A stretch of DNA of 64,000 nucleotides from Rugalucina vietnamica (Eukaryota > Mollusca > Bivalvia > Lucinida > Lucinidae). The stretch lies in the NCBI GenBank assembly GCA_964017185.1, contig OZ024876.1, forward strand, positions 15,563,726 through 15,627,725. Direction: 5' to 3'. Below the pieces are notes generated by a model. It was not told where the DNA came from. It worked only from the letters and a program-made list of their open reading frames with translations, and did no database searches. This document shows positions 11,644 through 21,452 of the stretch, in pieces (positions within the stretch are counted from its first letter, which is position 1; every line of letters starts with the position of its first letter). The position numbers and the translations under genes were made by a program.

Positions 11644-12098
11644 TATGGTGTTCTGGAAGGGTCAAAATGGCATAACGTACAGATGTAACATAATATTACA
11701 TATGTAACCTAACATTATATATGCAACATAACATAACGCCACATATGTGAAATAACATGTCACATACACAGTGCATGTAACTGAACATAACATAGTATTT
11801 AATATGATACATACATAATATATCTATTATACCAACGTCCAACAATACAGACACGACTACCTGGAAGGGTCACACTCAACAGTGCCACCAAGCAGTCACA
11901 ATCAAACGGATTACCAGACAAAATCACAATCTATGACGGTGTACCGGCATTCTAGGGGTTAACCTCTATCTTAAAATAGGGGTGAACCTCTAAATATGTG
12001 GGTGCACCCCTATATTTGCGGGTGCATGTCTATTTCGAAATAGGCATGGACAGTTCAGTTTACCACTTCGGTCATTTTGACCCTTCCAGTACACCATA
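11644..12098. mobile_element. 455-bp TIR element carrying a copy of the 10.2-kb module
   Basis: The ends are 26-bp inverted repeats with one mismatch: TATGGTGTTCTGGAAGGGTC at 11644 and its complement ending at 12098. Inside is the second copy (11671-11933) of the module at 10181-10437, then a block with repeated GGGGTGAACCTCTA and GGGTGCACCCCTA motifs (11950-12050). No ORF is present. Its right end abuts the 5' truncation point of the non-LTR retrotransposon. Confidence 0.65.
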
Positions 12099-14561
12099 CT
12101 TGGTGATGTCAGCAAACTCAACCTAAGAATACAGCCTGCGAGGCGACCTAAAGGCAAGAAAGCTCCTAAGAGACTGGATGTCTCAAAGCTGAATAAAGAC
12201 AGCATGAGACAAGATTTCTTAACAGACATTTGCAACCAACTGGATGCAATGAATCTCAGTTCAGAGGACCCTGAAGAAAACTGGACAGTTTTCCATAAAA
12301 CAGTTCTTTCTTCAGCTGCAAGCATCTTAGGCCATCCATCTCGCAAACATCAAGACTGGTTTGATGAGAATGATGACGAAATTCAGAGGCTTCTTGAAGA
12401 AAAGCACCGATTGCACAAGGCACATCAAGATGATACTAGCTCAGTATCAAAGAAAGCAGCCTACAGCAACATTTGTAAGACAGTCCAGACCAAGCTTAGG
12501 GACATGCAAGATTCCTGGCTGAGGAAGAAAACAGAAGAAATTCAGTCTTTTGCGGATAGAAAGGACATGAAGAAATTTCATGATGCACTGAAAACCATTT
12601 ATGGTCCAAAGAGTTCTGGAGCCACCACATTGCTCAGTGCAGATGGAAACACTCTTCTCACAGATAAAGAAGCTATCTTGGAAAGGTGGGCAGAACACTT
12701 CAATAGTGTGCTTAATCGACCATCAAGCATCAATGAGGATGCAATCGACAGACTTCCACAGATAGAGTGCAATGTTCTGTTAGATGAATTTCCTACCGTT
12801 ACGGAAACAAGAAAAGCAGTTCAACAACTATCATCTGGCAAAGCCCCAGGTGCAGATGCAATTCCTGCCGAAGTTTACAAGGCTGGGGGGCTACCCATGG
12901 CAGAGAAACTGACAGAGTTGTTTCACTGTATGTGAAGAAAGGAGGCTATCCCACAAGAATTTAAGGATGCATCCATAATCCACCTATACAAGCGGAAAGG
13001 AAATCCTCAAGTCTGTGACAATCACAGAGGCATCTCCCTCCTATCAATTGCTGGGAAGATACTTGCAAAAATTCTGTTGAATCGTCTGAATGTTCATTTT
13101 GATCAGACGGGACTTATCCCAGAAAGTCAATGTGGATTCAGAAAAGACAGAGGGACAATAGACATGATATTCACAGCAAGACAGCTTCAGGAGAAATGCC
13201 AAGAACAGAATGTAGATCTATACATGACGTTTGTTGACCTCACCAAAGCTTTTGACACTGTTAGTCGTGATGGACTCTGGAAAATCATGGCCAAGTTTGG
13301 CTGTCCACCCAGATTCATAGAAATGGTGCGGCAGTTTCATGATGGCATGCAGGCACGTGTGCAAAATGATGGAGAGTTCTCTGAACCATTTGAAGTAACA
13401 AATGGGGTCAAACAAGGCTGTGTTCTGGCACCAACACTGTTCAGCATGATGTTTTCTGCCATGCTTATGGATGCTTTTCAGGACAGTGACACTGGTTTTC
13501 CAATCAGGTACCGTTTTGATGGCAACATATTCAACCTCAGAAGGTTGCAAGCCAAAACTAAGGTCCAGACTGATGTGCTAGATGAACTCCTCTATGCAGA
13601 TGATATGGATAAGAATGCCAGCACAGAGGCAAAAATGCAAAGAGCCATGGATCAAGTCTCACAGTCATGTGATAACTATCATCTCACAATCAGCACAAAA
13701 AAGACAGAGGTTGTACACCAACCAGCGCCCGGAAAACCATATAATGAACCAACCATCACTGTGAATGGGCAAAAACTGAAAGTTGTTGACAAGTTCACCT
13801 ACCTGGGAAGCACTCTCTCCAGAGCAGTGCATATTGATGATGAGATCACTGCCAGAATTGCAAAGGCTAGTGTGGCATTCGGACGACTCCGTGCAAATGT
13901 CTGGGAGCGAAATGGAATCAAGCTTGACACCAAGCTGAAAGTCTACAAGGCTGTGGTACTGCCAACCCTCTTGTATGCATGTGAGACCTGGACAGTATAC
14001 CAACGCCATGCAAAGAGACTTAACCATTTCCACTTAAGCTGTTTGAGAAAGTTGTTAAAAATCAAGTGGCAGGACAAGATTCCAGACACAGAGGTCCTGA
14101 CGAAAGCAGGGATGCAAAGCATGCATACAGTCTTAAAGCTAGCACAGCTAAGATGGACTGGCCATGTTATAAGAATGCCTGATGCGCGACTTCCAAAGAA
14201 AGTTTTCTATGGAGAACTACAGGAGGGAAAGCGCTCTCAAGGTGGCCAGAAGAAACGCTACAAAGACACCCTCAAAGCCTCTCTGAAGGATTTCGAAATA
14301 CCAATGGGGTCCTGGGAACAGACTGCTCAGGAGCGATCAAAGTGGCGAGGTCTCATCAACAAAGGAGCAGCTCTTTATGAAAAGAAGAGAATCTGTGAAG
14401 CTGAAAGAAAGCGAAGAGAGCGCAAAGCCAAAACAAATGTGCCACCATCAGACTCTATGACATTGACTTGCTCTACTTGCAACCGACAGTTTAGAGCCAG
14501 AATTGGCCTAGTCAGCCATCAAAGAACTCACCAACACACATCAGCACTATTCAAGAAATAA
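12095..14561 (+). CDS. 5'-truncated non-LTR retrotransposon ORF2 (reverse transcriptase), one stop
   Basis: A single frame runs from about 12095 to the stop at 14561, about 820 codons, broken only by TGA at 12933-12935 where a Trp codon is likely. It lacks the N-terminal endonuclease, the usual result of incomplete target-primed reverse transcription. RT landmarks in order are LSSGKAPGADAIPAEVYKAG, HRGISLLSIAGKILAKILLN, GFRKDRGTIDMIF, DLTKAFDTV, NGVKQGCVLAPTLFSMMF and LLYADDMD (catalytic Asp pair), then TYLGSTLS, YACETWT and a C-terminal CCHH finger (CSTCNRQF...SHQRTH). The finger and late domain suggest an APE-type clade (RTE/CR1-like), with the clade unresolved. It sits on the plus strand, opposite to the Ngaro host element. 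Confidence 0.88.
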
Positions 14562-14571
14562 TGATGGTCTT

Positions 14572-15633
14572 TCTCATTAGTGAGAGACGAACTATCACTT
14601 GGTGATGTATTTTACCCAAATTGCTAGGAAGATAATCTATTTTTGGAATATTGGATTTGCCCATTCTATTGACTTACAGGTATAATAAGAAAACAAACTA
14701 AATTACATATAGTTCTACATACTAAATGCTAGATTTTTTTCACAAGTTGTCTTTGAAAAGACATTTTCTCGTGATTGGAGATTAATGAACATGAGTTATA
14801 AAATAGAAAGCAACGGAAGCATGCGGAAGCATTTGTTTACACCCCTGTGCAGCAAATGGAACAGCCCTTCATTGATAATTGGTAGTAAGTGTGCTGGAAG
14901 TTTGGATTAGTCTATTATAGTGAATAACACGTTTTACAGGTATGTCAAGTGAATAAAACAATTAATCATTCAATTTCTACATTCTAAGTACTAGGTTTTG
15001 TTCATTATAATTTAAAAATGACCAATTTGGACCTTCCTTGTAAAATTTATTATACACAGTCATGAAACAGAAAGCAGTGAATCATGTTCATTCTTTTCTT
15101 TACACCCCGTTTCGATTGAAGGCAATGTTGTATCGGTCTCACATGGACCAGCCCATATTGATTTAATGTCAACCAAAATAATAAAACTAGTTGCTTTGAC
15201 ACTATATTCTATGTAGCAATGCTTTGATAATAGAATACGTTTCATCCTAATACAATGATTTTTAGGATACAGCATGAATAACTCCTGAAAGATGATCACT
15301 AAATATAAATCTATGAATGAAACTGCTTCATGAAAGGACGCCATTATTAAATTAATGGAACTGCTTCCTGACTTATGACGTATTTCGAAGTTGGTAGTCC
15401 AAGGGTGATTCAGGTACTTCTTAACCAAATTTCGAAAAGCAAAAACTCACTGTATAGACAAATGAGTACCTTTTAATTTTTACAGAGACCACATAATATC
15501 AAAACATCAGCTTTTGAAACTCGTCAAAACTCAATAAATACACTTTTTTGCAATAATTCAGAAGTGAGCATACCCACTTCGGAATAGTCCATTTCAAAAC
15601 TGGTTTTAAGTATAGGCCTATAAAGGTATTAAC
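14572..15633. other. non-coding, contains a diverged ~250-bp tandem duplication
   Basis: Segments near 14686-14850 and 14935-15115 share CTTACAGGTAT/TTTACAGGTAT, TTCTACAT(A/T)CTAA, a GAAAGCA run and TTTACACCCC at about 250-bp offset. No coding sequence is recognised. Confidence 0.4.
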
Positions 15634-16143
15634 TCAAGAATAACTAGAAAGAGATTCTTGTTTCAATAATACACTAAGGCCGTAGAAAATTGCTCTTAGT
15701 TTCCCAATTAAACTGTCAACCGATTTGGCAGCCAATGTAGTAGGACATGAACAACTTACTTTACCAGCGATCCCCTTATCTGGACAAGCATGGTTATGAA
15801 GTTTAGTTCTACCGTGTTTTTCTTTGAAAATTAAAAATTTTCTCAAATCATCTGGAAGCGCAATGTACACATTTTTTGCCGGTTCTAACGATACAAGGAA
15901 TTGTTCCAGCTCATTTTTTAGATTACATTTTTGCTGTGAATAGTTCGATGCATCAAGTGTTTGGTCCAAAGTTCTTATTCTTTCTTCAATCCTGTTCATT
16001 TTACTGAAATCGGCACCGATCTGCTCGGCGCCCATGTGTTTCTCTGCTCTGCTTTGTCCACATGATTTGCAGAAATTGTAGTCCAATTCGTTCGCACATT
16101 TGCAATATTTACAGATAAGTTTGGACAATGTCTGTCTTGTCAA
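15634..16143 (-). CDS. Ngaro tyrosine recombinase, N-terminal DNA-binding part
   Basis: The frame begins with a zinc-ribbon-like CKYCKC...CKSCGQ (two CxxC pairs), then a charged linker, then LPDDLRKFLIFKE and CPTTLAAKSVDSLIGKLRAI. This matches the core-binding (SAM-like) N-terminal region of Ngaro recombinases, which grips the crossover site. Homology stops abruptly after LIGKLRAIF near 15690; the continuation (NSVLLTGNPAAS...) is at 8455-8845. The frame is open upstream of the listed start without an ATG and is preceded by TAAATTACAG, a possible splice acceptor, so the start is unknown. Confidence 0.78.
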   Translation of the reverse strand: MTRQTLSKLICKYCKCANELDYNFCKSCGQSRAEKHMGAEQIGADFSKMNRIEERIRTLDQTLDASNYSQQKCNLKNELEQFLVSLEPAKNVYIALPDDLRKFLIFKEKHGRTKLHNHACPDKGIAGKVSCSCPTTLAAKSVDSLIGKLRAIFYGLSVLLKQESLSSYS

Positions 16144-17052
16144 GCCAGGAAGCTCCTGTAATTTATGACAAATTACTGAAGGTATTTAGACAATATAACG
16201 TATGAGAACCAAACAACAAAACAATATTGTAGAACAATAAGAAAAATATTACACTATTCCTACATGCATGCATATTTACATACCGTGCCGTTATTTGTTC
16301 TGTTCACCGCACCATATGCTTAGGTATCGGTTATATAATCTATAAAATGTTTCACTGAGCTTCAATGAAAATATGTGCAAGAATCTACGCAATAAGCATT
16401 TTGGATAAACAGGTTTAACCAACCTACATATTGCCGGGCGTAAGACACTCAGGCACGCCTGACGTAACGCATTTAGATACCTTTGTCGCACAAAATATAT
16501 GTGACTCATAGTTACTCATTTTCCTCTTCTTCTTATTTTTTTTTTCTTCTTCTCTTTAATCGACCATGTGGTTGTCTGGTTTAATCGTTTTGCTTTTCAT
16601 TTGCTAATTACTTCCTTAAGTTTGTTAATGCGGTGAACAGACAAATACACAACGTAATAAAATGCAACATATGACAATGGGACTATACAAAAGTCTTACA
16701 AATTTCCTTTTAATGCTGCCATCACAGCATGTTTCGCTCATATGGTTCATTACAGCTCAATTTAATTATCCTAATTTTGACCATGCATCTACTTGAAACG
16801 ACGTCAATAAACAATCTGGCTTAGATGTTTGAATAGATTAATTGTTAGTTTCATCTTGCCAACTGATAATACCATCTGTCTGTAATTTACAACAACTGAC
16901 TGGGAATCTATGAATTATTTAGCCCCTAGTCCATCGTAACCCAACATTATTTCATTGAAAATTACATAAGGAGCTCAAATTGAATACAACATTGTATACG
17001 CTTATCAGTAATCCAACCTGTTTATATAATACCCCTTCTTTTGTCTATTATG
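16144..17052. other. non-coding spacer within the Ngaro element
   Basis: About 0.9 kb between the hydrolase stop and the recombinase frame. A 72-codon minus frame at 16291-16509 shows no motif. Nothing else is recognised. Confidence 0.45.
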
Positions 17053-17949
17053 CTACGTTTGTTCACGCACAGCCCTGAATAAAGCGTCTTGTAAATTTGC
17101 AAGAAACTTTTCTTCCCCGGATTTATTAAAATGCACAGTGTCCTTCAAATCCGATGTCGTAATGTTCTCGTTGTCCATAAAATGCCATCCGTTTTTTGCA
17201 CAACAATGTTCAATATGTTTATTCATGTTTATTGCACGTGCATTTATTCGACCATCTTTCGTGACAGTTACTGATGATATAATCACCTTTACGCTCGGGA
17301 AACTAGCCGCATATTTGGTTATAACATTTTCTAGCCCAGAAAATTGATATATGGCAGAAGCACTCAGATGCATTTCATTCGGAAATAAGTATGTCTTGCT
17401 GAGATTGTTTACGCCGGCATTGACAAAAATGAAACCCGGACTAGACTGCATTAACCGCTTATACAACAGACCTGTCACCTCGTGTATAAGCGCCCCACCC
17501 TTGGACATTACCCCTGCCATAGCACAGCCCATGAAATGATGCCATTCCAGAAAACGTATCATTGAGTCACCTACACATAATAAACTTGAAGCACCGGTTT
17601 TGTTCGCGCCGCACAAGAACAGAAATTTGCCAAATGTACTAGTTTTTATCCTGTCCTTACCCGACAACCGCAATGCCCATAAGTTCCATGGCAAGCCGTA
17701 TTTATCTCGAACATACCCCTTTTTAGTAGGATACCGTAAGACCCCTTTTTGACCTTTCAATCCCAAAAGCAAAGCATCCTGCGTCATATCAGCTACGACC
17801 GGCATCCATACGGGTGTTATGTCATAGGCAGGTATTACGACCGTACAATCAATCCTACATTCATCAATGAATTTGATAAGCGGAACTAACAAATTGAATG
17901 GTGGGAATGCATAACAATTTTCCTGTGGGGATATTTGCTGCGCAAACAC
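17053..17949 (-). CDS. Ngaro ORF with SGNH/GDSL hydrolase domain
   Basis: Residues 1-90 of this frame continue the conserved region that follows RNase H (AQQISPQENCYAFPPFNLL). Residues 122-290 form an SGNH hydrolase: block I LCVGDSMIRF (GDS, nucleophile Ser129), block III FIFVNAGVNNL (Asn181/182) and block V DTVHFNKSG (Asp270 and His273). Such enzymes are esterases or lipases acting on acyl groups. Their role in Ngaro elements is not established; membrane or virus-like-particle modification is speculation. All catalytic residues are present. The N-terminus overlaps the end of the RNase H frame by 64 nt in another frame. One missing base near 17970 probably split an originally continuous polyprotein, so the start shown is not a true start. 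Confidence 0.85.
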   Translation of the reverse strand: MFAQQISPQENCYAFPPFNLLVPLIKFIDECRIDCTVVIPAYDITPVWMPVVADMTQDALLLGLKGQKGVLRYPTKKGYVRDKYGLPWNLWALRLSGKDRIKTSTFGKFLFLCGANKTGASSLLCVGDSMIRFLEWHHFMGCAMAGVMSKGGALIHEVTGLLYKRLMQSSPGFIFVNAGVNNLSKTYLFPNEMHLSASAIYQFSGLENVITKYAASFPSVKVIISSVTVTKDGRINARAINMNKHIEHCCAKNGWHFMDNENITTSDLKDTVHFNKSGEEKFLANLQDALFRAVREQT

Positions 17950-18524
17950 GTTAACTCCAGCCGTGTTAGGGGTCCAAACGGGGTAAAATGTCTTAAAGGT
18001 TTACCGTCCCTACCTATCATTGCGTTTGAATCTAATGAGAATATGTCTAGGGAATGCCCATTTATTTTACCGTAAGCCCCCTGAATTCGGTACCACGTTT
18101 TTTCGGAAAGCGTGGCATCGGACTTTTTCAAGACCCTTGAAGGTTCATCAGCCAAATTGTTTTCCGAGCGCACAAACGCCAAATTTAAGACAATATCGAG
18201 CTCAAGAATCAAGTTAAAAATGGTTTTCAACACGCCGTTCAGTTCGCGTGACTTGCTGCCTTCATTATAGAATGAATGAAATAAGGCTAGGTTGTCTACA
18301 TTCGCATCTACCCGCTTTCCTTTTATACGACCACTGACAGCGCGCAGTACATTAAGCAATGCTTTGGCTTCCAAAACCATGATTGTGGAAGCTTGTTCTT
18401 TCTCGGACCAGTAATCATACACCTCTTTGGCCCCCGTTTCAAAATGAATCACCCCGCCCCACTTATAAGTTGACGCGTCCGTGTGTATTTCCATGACCAG
18501 GTGTCTTTCCTTTTTCCACTCCAT
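17886..18524 (-). CDS. Ngaro RNase H domain
   Basis: This frame follows the RT frame without any gap; only a TAG at 18525-18527 separates them. Key motifs are IHTDASTYKWGG (first catalytic Asp), VLEAKALLNVL (Glu), DANVDNLALF (Asp) and FVRSENNLADEPSR (C-terminal Asp). It would remove the RNA strand of the RNA-DNA hybrid. The end of the frame (from LRHFTPFGP) runs out of homology because of a probable 1-base deletion; the following residues are found in the overlapping frame starting at 17949. Confidence 0.87.
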   Translation of the reverse strand: MEWKKERHLVMEIHTDASTYKWGGVIHFETGAKEVYDYWSEKEQASTIMVLEAKALLNVLRAVSGRIKGKRVDANVDNLALFHSFYNEGSKSRELNGVLKTIFNLILELDIVLNLAFVRSENNLADEPSRVLKKSDATLSEKTWYRIQGAYGKINGHSLDIFSLDSNAMIGRDGKPLRHFTPFGPLTRLELTCLRSKYPHRKIVMHSHHSIC

Positions 18525-19850
18525 CTAACCGCTCCAAGTGTCAAGGAATTTCCAAGCTTGTAATTCCTCCCTTAACTCACCGGCTAAAGGGACCTTTGAT
18601 TTGGATTTTATGCCAAATGCAATTGCGTGGTTCATCTCGCGCGTGTACAACTTTGCACCAGGGACCGCGAGCATAAATGAGATACACCTACCCGCCAACT
18701 GTTGCAACTCTAAGACCGATATGCGAGATTTATTGAGACACGAATCCCTCAATGCGGCAAATTTCTGTTTTTTGGCATCTGTAATACGGAAGCACTGGTT
18801 GACGGAATCAACGACAAATCCCAGGAAAACCGGCGTTTGCGTCGGAACGAATACGGATTTTAATATATTGATACAGTATCCTAACCGGAGGATTATCTCA
18901 CAAACAATGTAATTTGCTACAGTCGCCTTGTCAAAATCGCTTTGCAAGCTGCTTTTCCGTAAGCATTCAATCAATCTGTCATCTATGTAAAGAAACATAG
19001 GCACTAAAAATTTACTTCGGATGTATGAAGCAGGCTGCAGATTGAGCGTTTGATAAAAATATGAACTTAGCTTAAATCCGAACGGCAAAGTCAAACATCT
19101 AAAGAAATAACCTGCCCACTGGAAGGCTACTAATTCATAGGACTCCGGTGCGAGTCTGCAATTGTCGAACGCCGCCTTATCATCGACGGCCGTGAAACTC
19201 GCGTTTTGTTTGACAACCCGCGGAATATCCTTTAACGTATCAAGCGAAAATGGCCTATCAACGATCCAGTTGTTAAGGTACATTAAATTAATGCATAATC
19301 TTGGCTTGGAAGGTTCTACTGTTAACGGTGCAACAATATGCGGTGGATTAACATGCCCTACCCGTCCCATGCATTCAATTGAGCCACTATGCAAACGGTC
19401 TTTTATGGTATGATTTATAAATGAAATGAATGATTTGCATTTATTAGAATTATTGAAAAATCTCTGTGGTGGGAAATCACTGTCAAACGGCTCCCCCCAA
19501 AATTCACCCTTAAAGGGCTTCATGTATTGCTGGATGCTTTTTATGCCCCTTTCAACCCAATGTCTAATTTCCTCACTGGTTGAATTATAATCAAAAATTT
19601 TGTCCCATTCTTCTTTGTTTTCATGAATTTGTCCTGCAATAAATGCCTGTGGATTTGGAAAACGAAGCTCACTAACATGATGAATTCTGCCTGCGTTGGC
19701 ATCTTTAAAAGCCGTTTTCGAGACGAAATCCTTGTCTTTTTCTAACACCTCCCCCTTAAAATCTACCCACGATTGCTGCCTTATGGTCTGTTTGGTTGGA
19801 TCAAAATCTAGACTTATGTCCTTCTCCCAGGCTTTACATGTAAATGTTTG
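18525..19850 (-). CDS. Ngaro reverse transcriptase
   Basis: DIRS/Ngaro-type RT. Conserved blocks are SGSIECMGRVGHVNPPHIVA, VEPSKPRLCINLMYLN, FTAVDDKAAFDNCRLAPES (first catalytic Asp), FRCLTLPFGFKLSSYFYQTL and MFLYIDDRLIE (YIDD active site), then LGFVVDS and ISVLELQQLAGRC. The frame has no ATG before the conserved region. Instead QTFTCKAWEKD follows directly after a 20-nt pyrimidine tract and CAG (acceptor AG at 19851-19852), so expression by splicing is likely; the partner donor is not identified. It terminates at TAG 18525-18527, just before RNase H in the same frame, which is probably a nonsense mutation. Confidence 0.9.
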   Translation of the reverse strand, partial: QTFTCKAWEKDISLDFDPTKQTIRQQSWVDFKGEVLEKDKDFVSKTAFKDANAGRIHHVSELRFPNPQAFIAGQIHENKEEWDKIFDYNSTSEEIRHWVERGIKSIQQYMKPFKGEFWGEPFDSDFPPQRFFNNSNKCKSFISFINHTIKDRLHSGSIECMGRVGHVNPPHIVAPLTVEPSKPRLCINLMYLNNWIVDRPFSLDTLKDIPRVVKQNASFTAVDDKAAFDNCRLAPESYELVAFQWAGYFFRCLTLPFGFKLSSYFYQTLNLQPASYIRSKFLVPMFLYIDDRLIECLRKSSLQSDFDKATVANYIVCEIILRLGYCINILKSVFVPTQTPVFLGFVVDSVNQCFRITDAKKQKFAALRDSCLNKSRISVLELQQLAGRCISFMLAVPGAKLYTREMNHAIAFGIKSKSKVPLAGELREELQAWKFLDTWSG

Positions 19851-19873
19851 CTGAAAGAAGAGAGAAAAAAAAA
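19851..19873 (-). promoter_or_regulatory. candidate splice acceptor before RT
   Basis: On the minus strand TTTTTTCTCTCTTCTTTCAG immediately precedes the first homologous RT codon (CAA, 19850). It is a textbook polypyrimidine tract plus CAG. Gag ends at 19925 with a TAA, so a splice that skips the Gag stop would be one way to express RT. Confidence 0.5.
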
Positions 19874-19924
19874 ATAAATAAACGAACAAGAAAAATAAAA
19901 TTCCCGTGTAATTAAATGTTGTGC

Positions 19925-20549
19925 TTAATTAGGGCAATTACGTATCATATGGCCTGATTTACGACACCTGTAACAAATAATCTCTCTTTTTCCTCCATTT
20001 TGGCGGCCCGATTTCGTGTGCATAGCGGACGCTGATCTCATAAAAGGTGTACCAGGTGGCACTGCTTGTGGCACCTGGAATGGCATAGGAGGGTAAAATT
20101 GCGGCGGAAAGCTGTATGCACCAAATCTAAAATTAAACGGAGCCATGGTCTCATGCATTTGCGAAACAGCTGGTTCTTTCTCAGATGTTTTTTGATTGTC
20201 ATCTTTGAAATGCTTCAGAAGCTTCTGCTCTTTTTCTAGAACGACTTCTTCCTCCTTTGTAGCTACTAATTTAAGAATCAACGCTGCCACGAAAGATGGT
20301 TTCGACTTATGCTTGTGAAAACACTTTAGAATCATGCTAATTCTTTCCTTATCCGCTTGATTTGTTTTCGTTGCCATGTTCTCTAAAGTTACAAGTTTCT
20401 CATGAAGCAAGTCCACGTTTACCTCCTTCTTAGTTGCCTCCTCTTTAACTTCCTTCTTTGCCTTTTCGTATTCTGTCTTTTCGTCCGTAACCTTCTTCTC
20501 CCTCAATTCCCTTTTCTAACCCCGTAATCTTCTCAACAAGAGCCTCCAT
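19925..20549 (-). CDS. Ngaro Gag, C-terminal part with zinc knuckle
   Basis: A lysine/glutamate-rich coiled-coil (DEKTEYEKAKKEVKEEATKK), a helical region (PSFVAALILKLVATKEEE), a proline-rich tract (PPQFYPPMPFQVPQAVPPG) and a CCHC zinc knuckle at the C-terminus (C-x2-C-x4-H-x4-C in CYRCRKSGHMIRNC) give the usual layout of a nucleic-acid-binding Gag. The segment starting ATGGAGGCTC at 20549 is one base out of frame with the rest because of an extra G in a short G run near 20508. The segment follows an AG acceptor (20550-20551) in phase with the donor-side Gag exon at 23055-23348. Confidence 0.8.
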
Positions 20550-20763
20550 CTGAACAAAAACAAAAACAATCCCTTTTTAACATTCACCCATCGTGCACCC
20601 TAATCGCCCGATACGCCTCAACGGCAAGTAAATATCAAAATATCACGCACCCAAATCGCCCATTACTCCTGCATATCAACATAACACGTACCCAAATCGC
20701 CCACAGGGATTCAGTGTCCACTAATTGTCCTCCTAACACGCACCCAAATCACACATTGAGACC

Positions 20764-21021
20764 TAGCCTTGCCCAAGGCTTAGAAATTTAAGAAATCAAT
20801 GTTTCTGACTTTATTTTCAAAATTACAGTTTTCAAAGCTTTGTGGCTAGTCTATAGACCATGGCTCGATTCCTCAAGAGCGGCTTCCAAGGAGTTAAATC
20901 CTTGACCGAGCTACCATTTTCCTGTCTTGAAATAACAGCATAACTGGCCAAACATCTTTATGAAAGAATAGTGCTTGCTTCACTGGTACGATTTACAGCC
21001 TCCACCTTTTAATTCGGTTTA

Positions 21022-21080
<59 letters not shown>

Positions 21081-21452
21081 TTTTTTTTTTTTATACATGT
21101 ATATTATTATTTCTCTTTCTTTCTTTTCTTTTTATTTACTTATTTTATTATTATTACCATTTTTTTTTTTTTCACTAACTTCCAAAAGCACAAACATAAA
21201 GAAAACAGACATCTGAGACGGAACTAAACTTAGTGAGCTGAAAGGACCTAACAACCAGGCATACCTAAATGTTCTCCACATCCGCATTAGTGTGTTGAAA
21301 TCTCTCAGCCAGTCCAACATGATAAAAGTACAATAATAGACTAGCCAAGAGATGAAACACTTAGAAATGGTACTTCATTAAACTATAGACATGTAATATT
21401 GTTTTTATATATATACAAAAAGACAATTATTATCCGACTAGTAGCTAGTCTA
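20764..21452. mobile_element. 689-bp insertion in the array, possible 8-bp duplication
   Basis: The repeat array is interrupted by unrelated sequence bounded on both sides by ATTGAGAC (20756-20763 and 21453-21460). This 8-mer is also part of the array unit, so the duplication may be coincidental. Ends CTAGCCTTG and GTAGCTAGTCTA are not clean inverted repeats. Contents are a (CT)n/T-run microsatellite and nothing coding. Confidence 0.4.
21024..21092 (+). repeat. (CT)n then poly(T) microsatellite
   Basis: About 24 CT dinucleotides to 21072 followed by a run of about 20 T. Confidence 0.95.

Noticed and set aside
16291..16509. Small minus-strand ORF between hydrolase and recombinase as an accessory Ngaro gene
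   Set aside because: It has no motif or recognisable domain; its length is within chance expectation.
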